Made by a program: the position numbers and the translations under genes. The notes under the pieces are model-generated. The model ran no database searches, was not told where the DNA came from, and worked only from the letters and a program-made list of their open reading frames with translations. Shown one piece after another: positions 1-6,871 of a stretch of 23,423 bases of DNA. The stretch is from the NCBI GenBank assembly GCA_964482615.1, contig CAYZYK010000012.1, positions 1-23,423 of the forward strand, read 5' to 3'. How positions within the stretch are numbered: position 1 is the first letter of the stretch; every line of letters starts with the position of its first letter. The DNA comes from CAYZYK01 sp964482615. GTDB lineage: Bacteria > Patescibacteriota > Minisyncoccia > Minisyncoccales > CAYZYK01.

Positions 1-569
1 GGTTTTGGCCAAAAACGTTCTTTGGGGACAATATCTATAATTTCAGGATTTGAATAAAATTGGACAGAAACAGCAAGAAGATTCATTTTTGGAGGATTGG
101 CGCATATTCTTTCTGCTACTTCTTTTTGTACCATTAAAACCATTAAGCTAGGTTTTTTTTCTGTCTCTAAAAATTTTCTGATTACTGGAGATGTAATATA
201 ATAAGGAAGATTAGATACTATTTTATATTCATCTCTTTTGATTAAATTTTTAATTTTAATCTTTAAAATATCTTTTTGCACAAGCTGAACATTTTTGTAG
301 CAAGAAAGAGTTTCTTTTAATATCTTTGTCATTTTTTTGTCTTTTTCAACTGCTACTACTTTTTTTGATTTCTCTGCTAATAATTGAGTCAAATTCCCAA
401 TTCCCGCTCCTATCTCAAGAACAATATCTTTTTTTGAAACCCGGGCCGTTGAAATAATCTTTTTGAATATAGATTTTTCAATTAAAAAATTCTGCCCTAA
501 TTTTTTTGAAGGCCCAATATTGTGTTTTCTAAGAATTTCTCTAATTCCCTTTTTTGAATAAAAATCCAT
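1..569 (-). CDS. rsmA: 16S rRNA (adenine-N6,N6)-dimethyltransferase, C-terminally truncated by window edge
   Basis: RsmA/KsgA transfers four methyl groups from SAM to two adjacent adenines near the 3' end of 16S rRNA during late 30S maturation. About 189 codons are visible; the reading frame stays open to base 1, so the C-terminal part lies outside the window. The N-terminal GPSKKLGQNFLI stretch, the SAM-binding VLEIGAGIGNLT motif I, the catalytic NLPYYITSPV motif (NLPY) and the VPKERFWPKP segment are in family order and diagnostic. Start is ATG at 569, the first Met before the KKLGQNF motif. A TATAAT box ends only 6 nt before this ATG, so the transcript may be nearly leaderless. It is divergent from the LysM/M23 gene. 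Very confident of the family. Confidence 0.95.
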   Translation of the reverse strand, partial: MDFYSKKGIREILRKHNIGPSKKLGQNFLIEKSIFKKIISTARVSKKDIVLEIGAGIGNLTQLLAEKSKKVVAVEKDKKMTKILKETLSCYKNVQLVQKDILKIKIKNLIKRDEYKIVSNLPYYITSPVIRKFLETEKKPSLMVLMVQKEVAERICANPPKMNLLAVSVQFYSNPEIIDIVPKERFWPK

Positions 570-575
570 TAAACT

Positions 576-604
576 ATTATAACAAATAAAAGGGGTGTGG
601 ATAA
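576..604 (-). promoter_or_regulatory. Extended -10 promoter of rsmA, with DnaA-box-like sequence upstream
   Basis: On the minus strand, TGTTATAAT (extended -10, TATAAT at 581-576) lies 6 nt before the rsmA ATG, which would put transcription initiation at or next to the start codon. TTATCCACA (604-596) occupies the -35 position about 17 nt upstream and matches the DnaA-box consensus TTATNCACA. The promoter is inferred from sequence only. Confidence 0.4.
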
Positions 605-609
605 TTTTC

Positions 610-638
610 TTGACTTTCTCTCTAATTAATAATTTAAT
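610..638 (+). promoter_or_regulatory. Putative promoter of the LysM/M23 gene
   Basis: TTGACT (610-615) and TTTAAT (633-638) are separated by 17 nt, close to sigma-70 consensus spacing, and precede the plus-strand gene by about 85 nt. An alternative -10 (GATAAAAT) lies slightly downstream. Weakly supported. Confidence 0.35.
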
Positions 639-721
639 AGTGATAAAATGGTCTTTTTATTAGACTAATCTTTTATTTCTGAATCATTTCTAGATTATTT
701 AAAAAAATTAAGAAGTCTTTT

Positions 722-1834
722 TTGAATGAAACAACTCAGGGAGTAAAGAGTTTTTTTAAAACAAAAAGCTTTTTGAAAGCCCCTTTCTTTTATTTTTGTT
801 TAATCTCAGTTTTAGGACTGGGATTAATTTCTTTAATCAACGGCGATTCTCTGCCAGAAGACAAGATTTCCATTAATTATTTCAGAGCCCAGAGCGGAGC
901 CTTTCTTGGAAATCTTTCTGAAAAGCTAGTTGTTTCAAAAGAGAAAATTTTGTTTTTTAACCAAAAAGAAGTCCTATTGCCAGAATCACCAGACCTGAGT
1001 ATTGTTCAAAAAAATAGTTTAAGCTCAGTGTCTTCACCTCAGGTCCTTTCGCTCGAAGTTTTAGGGTCAATAGCGGGGAAAACAGATTCTGATACACCAA
1101 TAGAAGTCAGCGAATATATTGTAGAGCAAGGAGATAATATTTATTCTCTAGCAGAAAGATTTAACATTTCAGAGGATACAATTCGCTGGGCAAACAATCT
1201 TACTAGTTCAAAAATAAAGGTGGGGCAAAAACTAGTCATTCTGCCAGTTTCTGGAGTTTTACACTCAGTTAATTCAGGAGACACCTTAAGTGAGATTGCT
1301 GAAACCTATAATGCAAAACTGAATCAAATTGTTGCTTTTAACTCTCTTGAAGATAAAAACGACATCTTTATTGGAGATGTTTTAATTGTTCCCGGTGGTG
1401 AGATGCCAGCTGTTCCCCCCTCTTACCAGCAGATACCCTTGGCAAGCTCTTACTTTATTTTCCCAACTAAAGGAAAAGTAACCCAGGGCCCTCATTGGCC
1501 CCCAAGATACAACGCTATAGATATTGCTAACAAATGTGGAACTCCAATATATGCTGCAGCAAAGGGTAAGGTTTATCAGATAGGTTATTTCTGGCCGGGA
1601 GGAAAATTCGTTAAAATTTTACATCCCAATGGAGCAGTTACATACTATGGTCATTTTGATCAAATTTTTGTAGCCCAAGGACAGCAAATCTATCAAGGAC
1701 AAACAATTGGAACAATGGGCTATACAGGGTACACTTATCCTCGAGGTCCTGCTGGTTGTCATCTTCATTTTGATGTTTTCGGGGCAAGAAACCCCTTGCT
1801 TAAGTATTCGGTTGGGTCTTTTATTGGTTATTAA
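722..1834 (+). CDS. LysM-LysM-M23 family peptidoglycan hydrolase, membrane anchored
   Basis: Predicted envelope protein of 370 aa that binds and may cleave peptidoglycan. Residues about 20-38 form one hydrophobic segment (signal anchor). Two LysM modules follow (about 131-175, starting YIVEQGDNIYSLAERF, and 180-224, HSVNSGDTLSEIAETY), then an M23/LytM domain (about 245-356). Conserved M23 features are Asp267, YGH (His311) and HLH (His347/349). The first zinc-ligand His of the usual HxGxD motif is Tyr263 here (YNAID); His258 a few residues earlier could substitute, otherwise the enzyme would be impaired. TTG at 722 is the only plausible start after the in-frame stop at 680 apart from ATT codons, so the true start is uncertain. 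A terminator follows closely. The family is certain; activity is not. Confidence 0.9.
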   Translation: MNETTQGVKSFFKTKSFLKAPFFYFCLISVLGLGLISLINGDSLPEDKISINYFRAQSGAFLGNLSEKLVVSKEKILFFNQKEVLLPESPDLSIVQKNSLSSVSSPQVLSLEVLGSIAGKTDSDTPIEVSEYIVEQGDNIYSLAERFNISEDTIRWANNLTSSKIKVGQKLVILPVSGVLHSVNSGDTLSEIAETYNAKLNQIVAFNSLEDKNDIFIGDVLIVPGGEMPAVPPSYQQIPLASSYFIFPTKGKVTQGPHWPPRYNAIDIANKCGTPIYAAAKGKVYQIGYFWPGGKFVKILHPNGAVTYYGHFDQIFVAQGQQIYQGQTIGTMGYTGYTYPRGPAGCHLHFDVFGARNPLLKYSVGSFIGY

Positions 1835-1857
1835 TTTGCTAACTTAAAAAAAGAAAC

Positions 1858-1884
1858 AAAAACAGAGATTCTCTCTCTGTTTTT
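1858..1884. terminator. Bidirectional rho-independent terminator between convergent genes
   Basis: AAAAACAGAGA (1858-1868) pairs perfectly with TCTCTGTTTTT (1874-1884) around a 5-nt loop. A/T tracts on both sides let it work on both strands. It lies between the convergent M23 gene and the dksA-like gene. Confidence 0.8.
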
Positions 1885-1939
1885 AGTTTAAATATTTTTT
1901 TTAAAATAGAAAAATTAAACCTTGAAGACTGATTTGTTT

Positions 1940-2302
1940 TTAAGCTGGGACTCTGCAATTTATACAGGTTCGAGCCTCAGGACAGACCCCCAGTCTTTTC
2001 GGGGAAATTTTTTTGCCACACCCCTCACAGATTCCATAATTTCCTTTCTCAATTTTATTAAGAGCCTTTTTAATATCTTTTAATCTTAATTCTAAACTAT
2101 ATTCAATTGAAAGTAATTTATCATATTCTCCCACTTCGTCTGCCGCTTCTTCAAGATTGCTTCCATTAAGCTTAGGATAACGAGTATCCCAATCACCACT
2201 TGGTTTTTTGTCTTCTTTCGCAAATGTTTCAAGTTGTTCTCTGATTGTTTTTCTTTCTTTTTCTAACTGTTCTTTGAGTTTTTGTTTTTGTTTTTTTGTC
2301 AT
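1940..2302 (-). CDS. DksA/TraR-family C4 zinc-finger protein
   Basis: 120 aa with a long N-terminal coiled coil and a C-terminal zinc finger. Cys92, Cys95, Cys113 and Cys116 form CxxC-x17-CxxC, exactly the spacing of the DksA/TraR family; an extra Cys lies at 107. Family members insert a coiled coil into the RNA polymerase secondary channel and modulate initiation, with ppGpp in proteobacterial DksA. Whether that applies here is inference, because the acidic coiled-coil tip cannot be judged with confidence. It is the last gene of the rpsO-pnp unit, 7 nt after the coiled-coil gene, and ends at the shared terminator. Confidence 0.88.
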   Translation of the reverse strand: MTKKQKQKLKEQLEKERKTIREQLETFAKEDKKPSGDWDTRYPKLNGSNLEEAADEVGEYDKLLSIEYSLELRLKDIKKALNKIEKGNYGICEGCGKKISPKRLGVCPEARTCINCRVPA

Positions 2303-2309
2303 GTTTGTT

Positions 2310-3296
2310 TTAATTATTTTCTTCTTCTTGTTCTTTTATTCTTTTTAAAAACTTTTCTCTTTCTTTTTCTTCTTTTTTGCCTGTTTCTTTTAGCTTTTCC
2401 GTTATTTTCTTTTTTGTCTTTTCTGATGCTTTTTTAAAGAATCCCTTTTCTTTGATTTCTTTTCTTTTTCTCCTTTCTTCGTATCTGACATCTGCTTTTC
2501 TTTCAGATTCTCTTTCTGCTCTTTTTAGGGCCTCAATCTTTTTCTTCCTTTCTTCGGTTTCTCTTTTTCCTCGTTCTCTTTCTTCTATATTTTTGTAGAT
2601 TGATTTTAAAGAAGAATCTACTTCTTCTATTTTGTTTTTTAATTCCTCTATTTTTTGGAGAATTTCTTGATGTTTTCTTTCAATATTTTCTATTTGTTTT
2701 TTTATTCCGTTTATTCCCCTTTCTTTGGCCCACCTTCTCTTTTCTATTTTCTTTATTTCTTCTTCAAGCTCCCATCTTTTTTCTTCTTGTCTTTTCTTTT
2801 GCTTTTTGTTTTTAGCTTTTTTCTCTCTTTTTGTGACCTCTTCTTTCTTTTTTTCGATTTCTTCTTCTTCTTTAATTATTTCAGCTAACTTTTCTTCTTC
2901 TTTTTCTTTCTCTTTTAAAAACTTGTTTTTCTCAAGTAATAAAGGGGGTTCTTTTTCTTTTTGTAGTTGTTCAAGTTCTTTTTCTAATTTCTTTTTTTCT
3001 GATTTTAAATAAAAAATTCTTTCTTTCTCTGATTCTGTTGCTAACTGTTTTAGTCTACCAGCTGGTTCTTCTATTTCTGGTTGTTTGATTATTGTTTTTT
3101 TTGTTTCTTTTTTTTCTTCTGGTGGTTTTTGGGAAGTAGTTTTTTTTGGTTTTTCTTTTTGAAGTTTAATTATTCTTTCTCTTTCTTTTTGGACCTCTTT
3201 TTCCCTTAGCTTTCTAAGGTCTTTTTCCATGGTCCGAACATCAATCCTGCGGAGAAACTTCTTTATTTCGTCTTGTTGGTTGTTTTCCTTTGTCAT
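2310..3296 (-). CDS. Highly charged Lys/Glu-rich coiled-coil protein, unknown function
   Basis: 328 aa dominated by Lys, Glu and Arg in heptad-compatible runs, predicted almost entirely helical coiled coil. It has no signal peptide, membrane segment or recognisable catalytic motif. Start is ATG at 3296, 4 nt after the pnp stop, so it is probably cotranscribed and translationally coupled with pnp. The position beside pnp and a NYN nuclease gene hints at RNA metabolism, but low-complexity charged proteins give false similarities, so no function is assigned. The opposite strand has long open frames of Phe/Ser-rich protein, which are shadows of this codon bias. Confidence 0.8.
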   Translation of the reverse strand: MTKENNQQDEIKKFLRRIDVRTMEKDLRKLREKEVQKERERIIKLQKEKPKKTTSQKPPEEKKETKKTIIKQPEIEEPAGRLKQLATESEKERIFYLKSEKKKLEKELEQLQKEKEPPLLLEKNKFLKEKEKEEEKLAEIIKEEEEIEKKKEEVTKREKKAKNKKQKKRQEEKRWELEEEIKKIEKRRWAKERGINGIKKQIENIERKHQEILQKIEELKNKIEEVDSSLKSIYKNIEERERGKRETEERKKKIEALKRAERESERKADVRYEERRKRKEIKEKGFFKKASEKTKKKITEKLKETGKKEEKEREKFLKRIKEQEEENN

Positions 3297-3300
3297 AATC

Positions 3301-5442
3301 TTAATCTTTCTCTTTCTCTCCTTTCTCTTTTAATTTTTTGGGACGGAAGCCAGCTTCAATAGCAGAGAGATTTAATCTTCCCTTTTCGTCTATTAAAGTA
3401 AGTTTTACTGGAATAATATCACCCTCTTTTAATATTTCTCTTACGTCTTTTAGATGATAGGGAACTAATTTGGAGATATGAACCAAACCCTCCTCACCAG
3501 GTAAAATCTCAACGAAAGCTCCGTAATCTGTGATATTTTTTACTTCACCATCGTACACTTTTCCAACTTCTGGTTCTTCTGTTATTTTCTCAATTTTCTC
3601 AAGGGCTTTTTCAACCCCTTCTTTGTCTTCTCCCGCAACAAAGATTAATCCTGAATCTTCAATATCTATTTCAACATCATAATCTTCCGTTATCTTATTA
3701 ATCACTGCTCCCTTAGGTCCTATAACTTCACCAATTTTTTCTGGATTTATCTTAATTGTATCTATTTTGGGGGCTAAATCTGAAAGTTGCTCTCTTGGTT
3801 TATCAATTACCTTTTTCATTTTATCCAGAATTTGTAATCTTGCTTTTTTAGCTTTCTCTAATGCTTCTTCTAAAATCTTTTTTCCGATTCCAATAACTTT
3901 CACGTCCATTTGAATTGCCGTTATTCCCTTTTCTGTTCCAGCCACTTTAAGGTCCATATCACCCAAAGCGTCTTCTGGCCCCTGAATATCAGTTAATATT
4001 TTGTATTCTCCACCCTCACCTTTTATTAATCCCATTGCAATTCCAGCAGCAGGCCTCTTCAAGGGAACGCCACCATCCATTAAAGCAAGAGAAGTTGCAC
4101 AAACAGACCCCATAGATGTTGATCCGTGACTTGATAATGCTTCAGAAACTACTCTTATGGTGTAAGGGAATTCTTCAAAGTCAGGAACTAAAGGAAAGAC
4201 AGCTTTTTCTGCTAAAGCGCCATGGCCAATTTCTCTTCTGCCCGGAGCTCTTAGAAATTGAACTTCCCCAACAGAGAAAGGGGGAAAGTTGTAATGATGA
4301 AGAAATCTCTTTTTATCTACAACTTCCATACCTTCCAATATTTTGTAATCACCTGGAGTTCCCAAAGTTAAGATTGATAAAATTTTAGTTAGACCCCGGG
4401 AGAAAAAACCAGAACCATGGGTTCTAGCCAAAACTCCTGTCTCGCAGGAAATTTCCCTTATTTCATCTAACCCTCTTTCGTCCGGTCTTCTTTCTTTTTT
4501 TAAGATGTTTTCTTGGATTATTCTCTCTTTTTCTTTTTCTAAAACAGAAAAAGCATAATTTATCTTACTTTTCTCTTCATATTTTTGTTCAAGAAAATCT
4601 CTTAATTCGTTTTCTAACTTAGCTGTCTCTTTTTTAACCTTGTAATTATCTTCTCCAAAAATTGTTTCCTCCAGTTTATCTTTTAAAAACGCTTCAGTCT
4701 CTTTTTTAATCTCAGTTTCAGGAGGATTTGGAAGTTGAATTTTTTCTTCTCCAATTTCTTTTTTAATTTTGTTTTGAAAATCAATAATCTTTTTAAGGGG
4801 AGGATAAGCGAAATCAACTGCTTCCAAAATAGATTGTTCTGATACTTCATCTCCTTCAAACTCTATCATATTGATTAAAACCTCGCCTTCTTTCTCTGCC
4901 CCAGCTAAAATTAAATCAAAATCACTTTCTTCTCTTTGTTCATAAGTTGGATTCAAAACCCATTTATTATTAACTTTTCCTACTCTTACTGTGCTAGCGG
5001 GTCCCGCCCAAGGAATATTGGAAACAGAAAGAGCAATTGAGCTTGCAATAGCCCCTATAATATCGGGGTCATTTTCTTTATCCCAAGAAAGACAAGTTAT
5101 AATTACCTGAACTTCTCTTTTTAGGCCTTTAGGAAAGAGGGGGCGGATTAACCTGTCAATCATTCTGGCAGTTAAAGTAGCTCCTGTTGTTGGTCTTCCT
5201 TCTCTTCTCATAAAACGAGAACCATAAATTTTACCCGCAGCATAATATCTTTCTTCATAGTTTACAGTTAAAGGAAAGAAAGAGAGTTCTTTGTTATCTT
5301 CATCTGACATAACAGCAGTTACCAAAACTTCAGTGTCCCCGTAACGTAACAGACAAGACCCTGAAGTTTGAGGGGTCCAATCTTTCATTTCTACTTGAAG
5401 ATCTTTGTTTTCAATTTTAATTTTGAAGTTTTCTTTGTTCAT
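3301..5442 (-). CDS. pnp: Polyribonucleotide nucleotidyltransferase (PNPase)
   Basis: PNPase degrades RNA phosphorolytically 3'-to-5' and can add tails. The 713-aa length is normal. Domain order is first RNase PH domain (about 1-210, with FFPLTVNYEERYYAAGKI), a helical linker, second RNase PH domain (about 310-540, with THGSGFFSRG, APGRREIGHG and SSHGSTSMGSVCA), KH domain (IGEVIGPKGAVINKI), and C-terminal S1 domain (YDGEVKNITDYGAFVEI). The catalytic second-core residues of GDMDLKVAGT are present. It sits in the classical rpsO-pnp neighbourhood, but with a NYN nuclease gene in between (8 nt upstream). Confidence 0.97.
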   Translation of the reverse strand: MNKENFKIKIENKDLQVEMKDWTPQTSGSCLLRYGDTEVLVTAVMSDEDNKELSFFPLTVNYEERYYAAGKIYGSRFMRREGRPTTGATLTARMIDRLIRPLFPKGLKREVQVIITCLSWDKENDPDIIGAIASSIALSVSNIPWAGPASTVRVGKVNNKWVLNPTYEQREESDFDLILAGAEKEGEVLINMIEFEGDEVSEQSILEAVDFAYPPLKKIIDFQNKIKKEIGEEKIQLPNPPETEIKKETEAFLKDKLEETIFGEDNYKVKKETAKLENELRDFLEQKYEEKSKINYAFSVLEKEKERIIQENILKKERRPDERGLDEIREISCETGVLARTHGSGFFSRGLTKILSILTLGTPGDYKILEGMEVVDKKRFLHHYNFPPFSVGEVQFLRAPGRREIGHGALAEKAVFPLVPDFEEFPYTIRVVSEALSSHGSTSMGSVCATSLALMDGGVPLKRPAAGIAMGLIKGEGGEYKILTDIQGPEDALGDMDLKVAGTEKGITAIQMDVKVIGIGKKILEEALEKAKKARLQILDKMKKVIDKPREQLSDLAPKIDTIKINPEKIGEVIGPKGAVINKITEDYDVEIDIEDSGLIFVAGEDKEGVEKALEKIEKITEEPEVGKVYDGEVKNITDYGAFVEILPGEEGLVHISKLVPYHLKDVREILKEGDIIPVKLTLIDEKGRLNLSAIEAGFRPKKLKEKGEKEKD

Positions 5443-5450
5443 AATTTAAG

Positions 5451-5948
5451 TTATTTTCTTAAAAGAAATTTTTTATTTTTATCTAAGTTTATAAATTCGT
5501 CTGCTTCTTGTCTTAGTTCAGAAGATGTGGTTTTACCAAAAGCCATAACTTCTACTCTTTTTCCTCTATTTTTTAAATATTCAGTTAGAGGAACAAAATC
5601 TCCATCTCCAGAAACTAAAACAACAACATCTACGTTGGGGGCTGTTCTTATAGCATCAATAACTATACCAACATCCCAGTCAGCTTTTTTCTGACCTCCA
5701 TAAAATTCTTTAAGAGGTCTTACTCTTGTTTCAAAACCAAGCTTGGTTAAAGCTTCAAAAAAGGCCTTTTCTTCTCCGGTTTTTGTACTGACAACATAAG
5801 CGAAAGCACGGATTAATTTTCTTTTGGCTATTGCTTGTCTTAAAACCTCTTTGAAGTTAACTCTTGCTCCATAAAGATTTTTTGCTGAATGATAAAGATT
5901 TTGAACGTCGATTAAAACTTCTACTCTTTGGTCTTTTGGTTTCTTCAT
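5451..5948 (-). CDS. NYN-domain (LabA/DUF88-type) predicted ribonuclease
   Basis: 165 aa with a PIN-like NYN fold. The acidic cluster typical of the family is visible: Asp in VLIDVQNLYH near the N-terminus, the KADWDVGIVIDA segment, and VSGDGDF followed by Pro-Leu. NYN proteins are metal-dependent endoribonucleases or RNA-processing factors. The gene lies 2 nt downstream of rpsO and 8 nt upstream of pnp, all on the same strand, so an RNA decay or ribosome-linked role is a reasonable inference. No membrane segment or extra domain is present. The family is confident; the substrate is unknown. Confidence 0.88.
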   Translation of the reverse strand: MKKPKDQRVEVLIDVQNLYHSAKNLYGARVNFKEVLRQAIAKRKLIRAFAYVVSTKTGEEKAFFEALTKLGFETRVRPLKEFYGGQKKADWDVGIVIDAIRTAPNVDVVVLVSGDGDFVPLTEYLKNRGKRVEVMAFGKTTSSELRQEADEFINLDKNKKFLLRK

Positions 5949-5950
5949 AA

Positions 5951-6217
5951 TTATTTTTTAAGCCCCAGCTTTTTAATAATACTGTTGTATCTTCTAGTTG
6001 ACTCTTCTTTAAGATATTTTAAAAGCTTTTTTCTTTTCATTACCATGCCTATTAATCCTCTTTTGGAATGAAAATCTTTTGGGTGTTTTTTAAGATGAGA
6101 AACCAAGCTATTGATTTCTTCTGTCAGCAAAGCAACCTGGACCTCGGGAGATCCAGTATCTTTTCTGTGTAGCTTATATTTTATTATTACTTCTTTTTTT
6201 TCTTTTGGACTTAACAT
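5951..6217 (-). CDS. rpsO: 30S ribosomal protein S15
   Basis: 88 aa, the usual S15 length. The family signature is complete: an N-terminal helix, KHRKDTGSPEVQVALLTEEI (the 16S-binding region), the HLKKHPKDFHSKRGLIGMV core, and the C-terminal YNSIIKKLGLKK. S15 is a primary binder of the 16S central domain. It is first of the rpsO-NYN-pnp unit and starts 25 nt after tRNA-Lys, so readthrough from the tRNA transcript is possible. Confidence 0.97.
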   Translation of the reverse strand: MLSPKEKKEVIIKYKLHRKDTGSPEVQVALLTEEINSLVSHLKKHPKDFHSKRGLIGMVMKRKKLLKYLKEESTRRYNSIIKKLGLKK

Positions 6218-6242
6218 ATTTTAGTTATTAATTTTAATTATG

Positions 6243-6315
6243 TGCCCCCACCAGGGCTCGAACCTGGAACTCACGGCTTAAGAGGCCGTTACTCTTCCAA
6301 TTGAGTTATGGGGGC
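6243..6315 (-). tRNA. tRNA-Lys (anticodon CUU)
   Basis: On the minus strand the 73-nt sequence has a perfect 7-bp acceptor stem (GCCCCCA/TGGGGGC), a T-arm GGTTCGAGCCC core, and an ACGGC/GCCGT anticodon stem with loop CTCTTAA, giving anticodon CUU. The discriminator is A; a CCA end is not fully encoded (CA follows), consistent with need for the CCA-adding enzyme encoded nearby. Confidence 0.93.
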
Positions 6316-6318
6316 TTA

Positions 6319-6708
6319 TTACCCCGGAAGATTAGACCAATCTTGAATCCAGTCTGCTCCAATTGCCTTGACAATAGTATCGATTATAAGCCAACCACCA
6401 TAAACTATCAAAGCCCCTATAACAGCAGCAAATAAAATCTTTTTGCCCTTACTTTGAAGTTCAGGATTTCCCCCCGAGACAAGAAGCATTACCGCTCCAA
6501 TAATTAGCATCAAAACAAACAAGGACGGTGTAATTTTCCAGATAATAAAATTTATTATATTTATTATTAATACAAAAAAATCAGATAATGTACACGGGTC
6601 TTGTCCTTCTCCTCCACAGGGTACTAAACCAGCCCCTAATGTTAATTTAGGAATTGAAATTAAGAATAAAAACAAAAAAAATATCGAAAGTGGTTTTTTT
6701 ATCTCCAT
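6319..6708 (-). CDS. Small TrbC/VirB2-like (T4SS-pilin type) membrane protein
   Basis: 129 aa. The N-terminus (KKPLSIFFLFLFLISIPKLT) is a signal-peptide-like hydrophobic segment. Two further membrane helices follow (about 45-80, ending in LLVSGGNPE, and about 90-112), with a short basic cytoplasmic loop QSKGKK between them. This layout and the SGGNPE-x-QSKGKK loop match pilin-like proteins of the TrbC/VirB2 type that are abundant in CPR genomes. A Cys pair (CGGEGQDPC) lies in the exported loop. It is wedged between tRNA-Arg (2 nt upstream) and tRNA-Lys (3 nt downstream), so it is probably cotranscribed with both. No other T4SS or type IV pilus component is visible here, so the assembly partner is unknown. 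Confidence 0.8.
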   Translation of the reverse strand: MEIKKPLSIFFLFLFLISIPKLTLGAGLVPCGGEGQDPCTLSDFFVLIINIINFIIWKITPSLFVLMLIIGAVMLLVSGGNPELQSKGKKILFAAVIGALIVYGGWLIIDTIVKAIGADWIQDWSNLPG

Positions 6709-6710
6709 AG

Positions 6711-6784
6711 TACCCCCGGAAGGATTCGAACCCTCAATTTCCTGTTCCGAAGACAGGCGCTCTATCCAGTTGAGCTACGGGGGC
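6711..6784 (-). tRNA. tRNA-Arg (anticodon UCG)
   Basis: 74 nt on the minus strand with acceptor GCCCCCG pairing to CGGGGGT (terminal G-U), anticodon stem CCTGT/ACAGG, loop CTTCGGA giving UCG, and T-arm GGTTCGAATCC. CCA is not encoded. It lies immediately upstream of the pilin-like gene. Confidence 0.9.
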
Positions 6785-6796
6785 TCGGTGTTTTTA

Positions 6797-6802
6797 ATTC
6801 TA
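6797..6802 (-). promoter_or_regulatory. Putative promoter for tRNA-Arg and downstream minus-strand unit
   Basis: TAGAAT on the minus strand, preceded by TGT (extended -10 type), lies about 12 nt before the tRNA-Arg 5' end, a normal position for a stable-RNA promoter. The -35 is poor (ATTGAT-like at about 17 nt). It could drive the run tRNA-Arg through dksA. Confidence 0.35.
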
Positions 6803-6871
6803 ACAAAAATCTTTTTAAAAATCAATCAAAAATTGAAAAAGAAGGATTTTTGGGATAAAGTAAAGTATATT

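Noticed and set aside
2377..3012. Plus-strand open frames of Phe/Ser-rich protein opposite the coiled-coil gene
   Set aside because: They are the mirror of Lys/Glu-rich codons (AAA, GAA) on the minus strand; low complexity, overlapping each other and without family features.
6770..6871. N-terminal extension of the CCA-adding enzyme
   Set aside because: It would begin inside tRNA-Arg and adds no conserved residues; ATG 6872 fits the family start.
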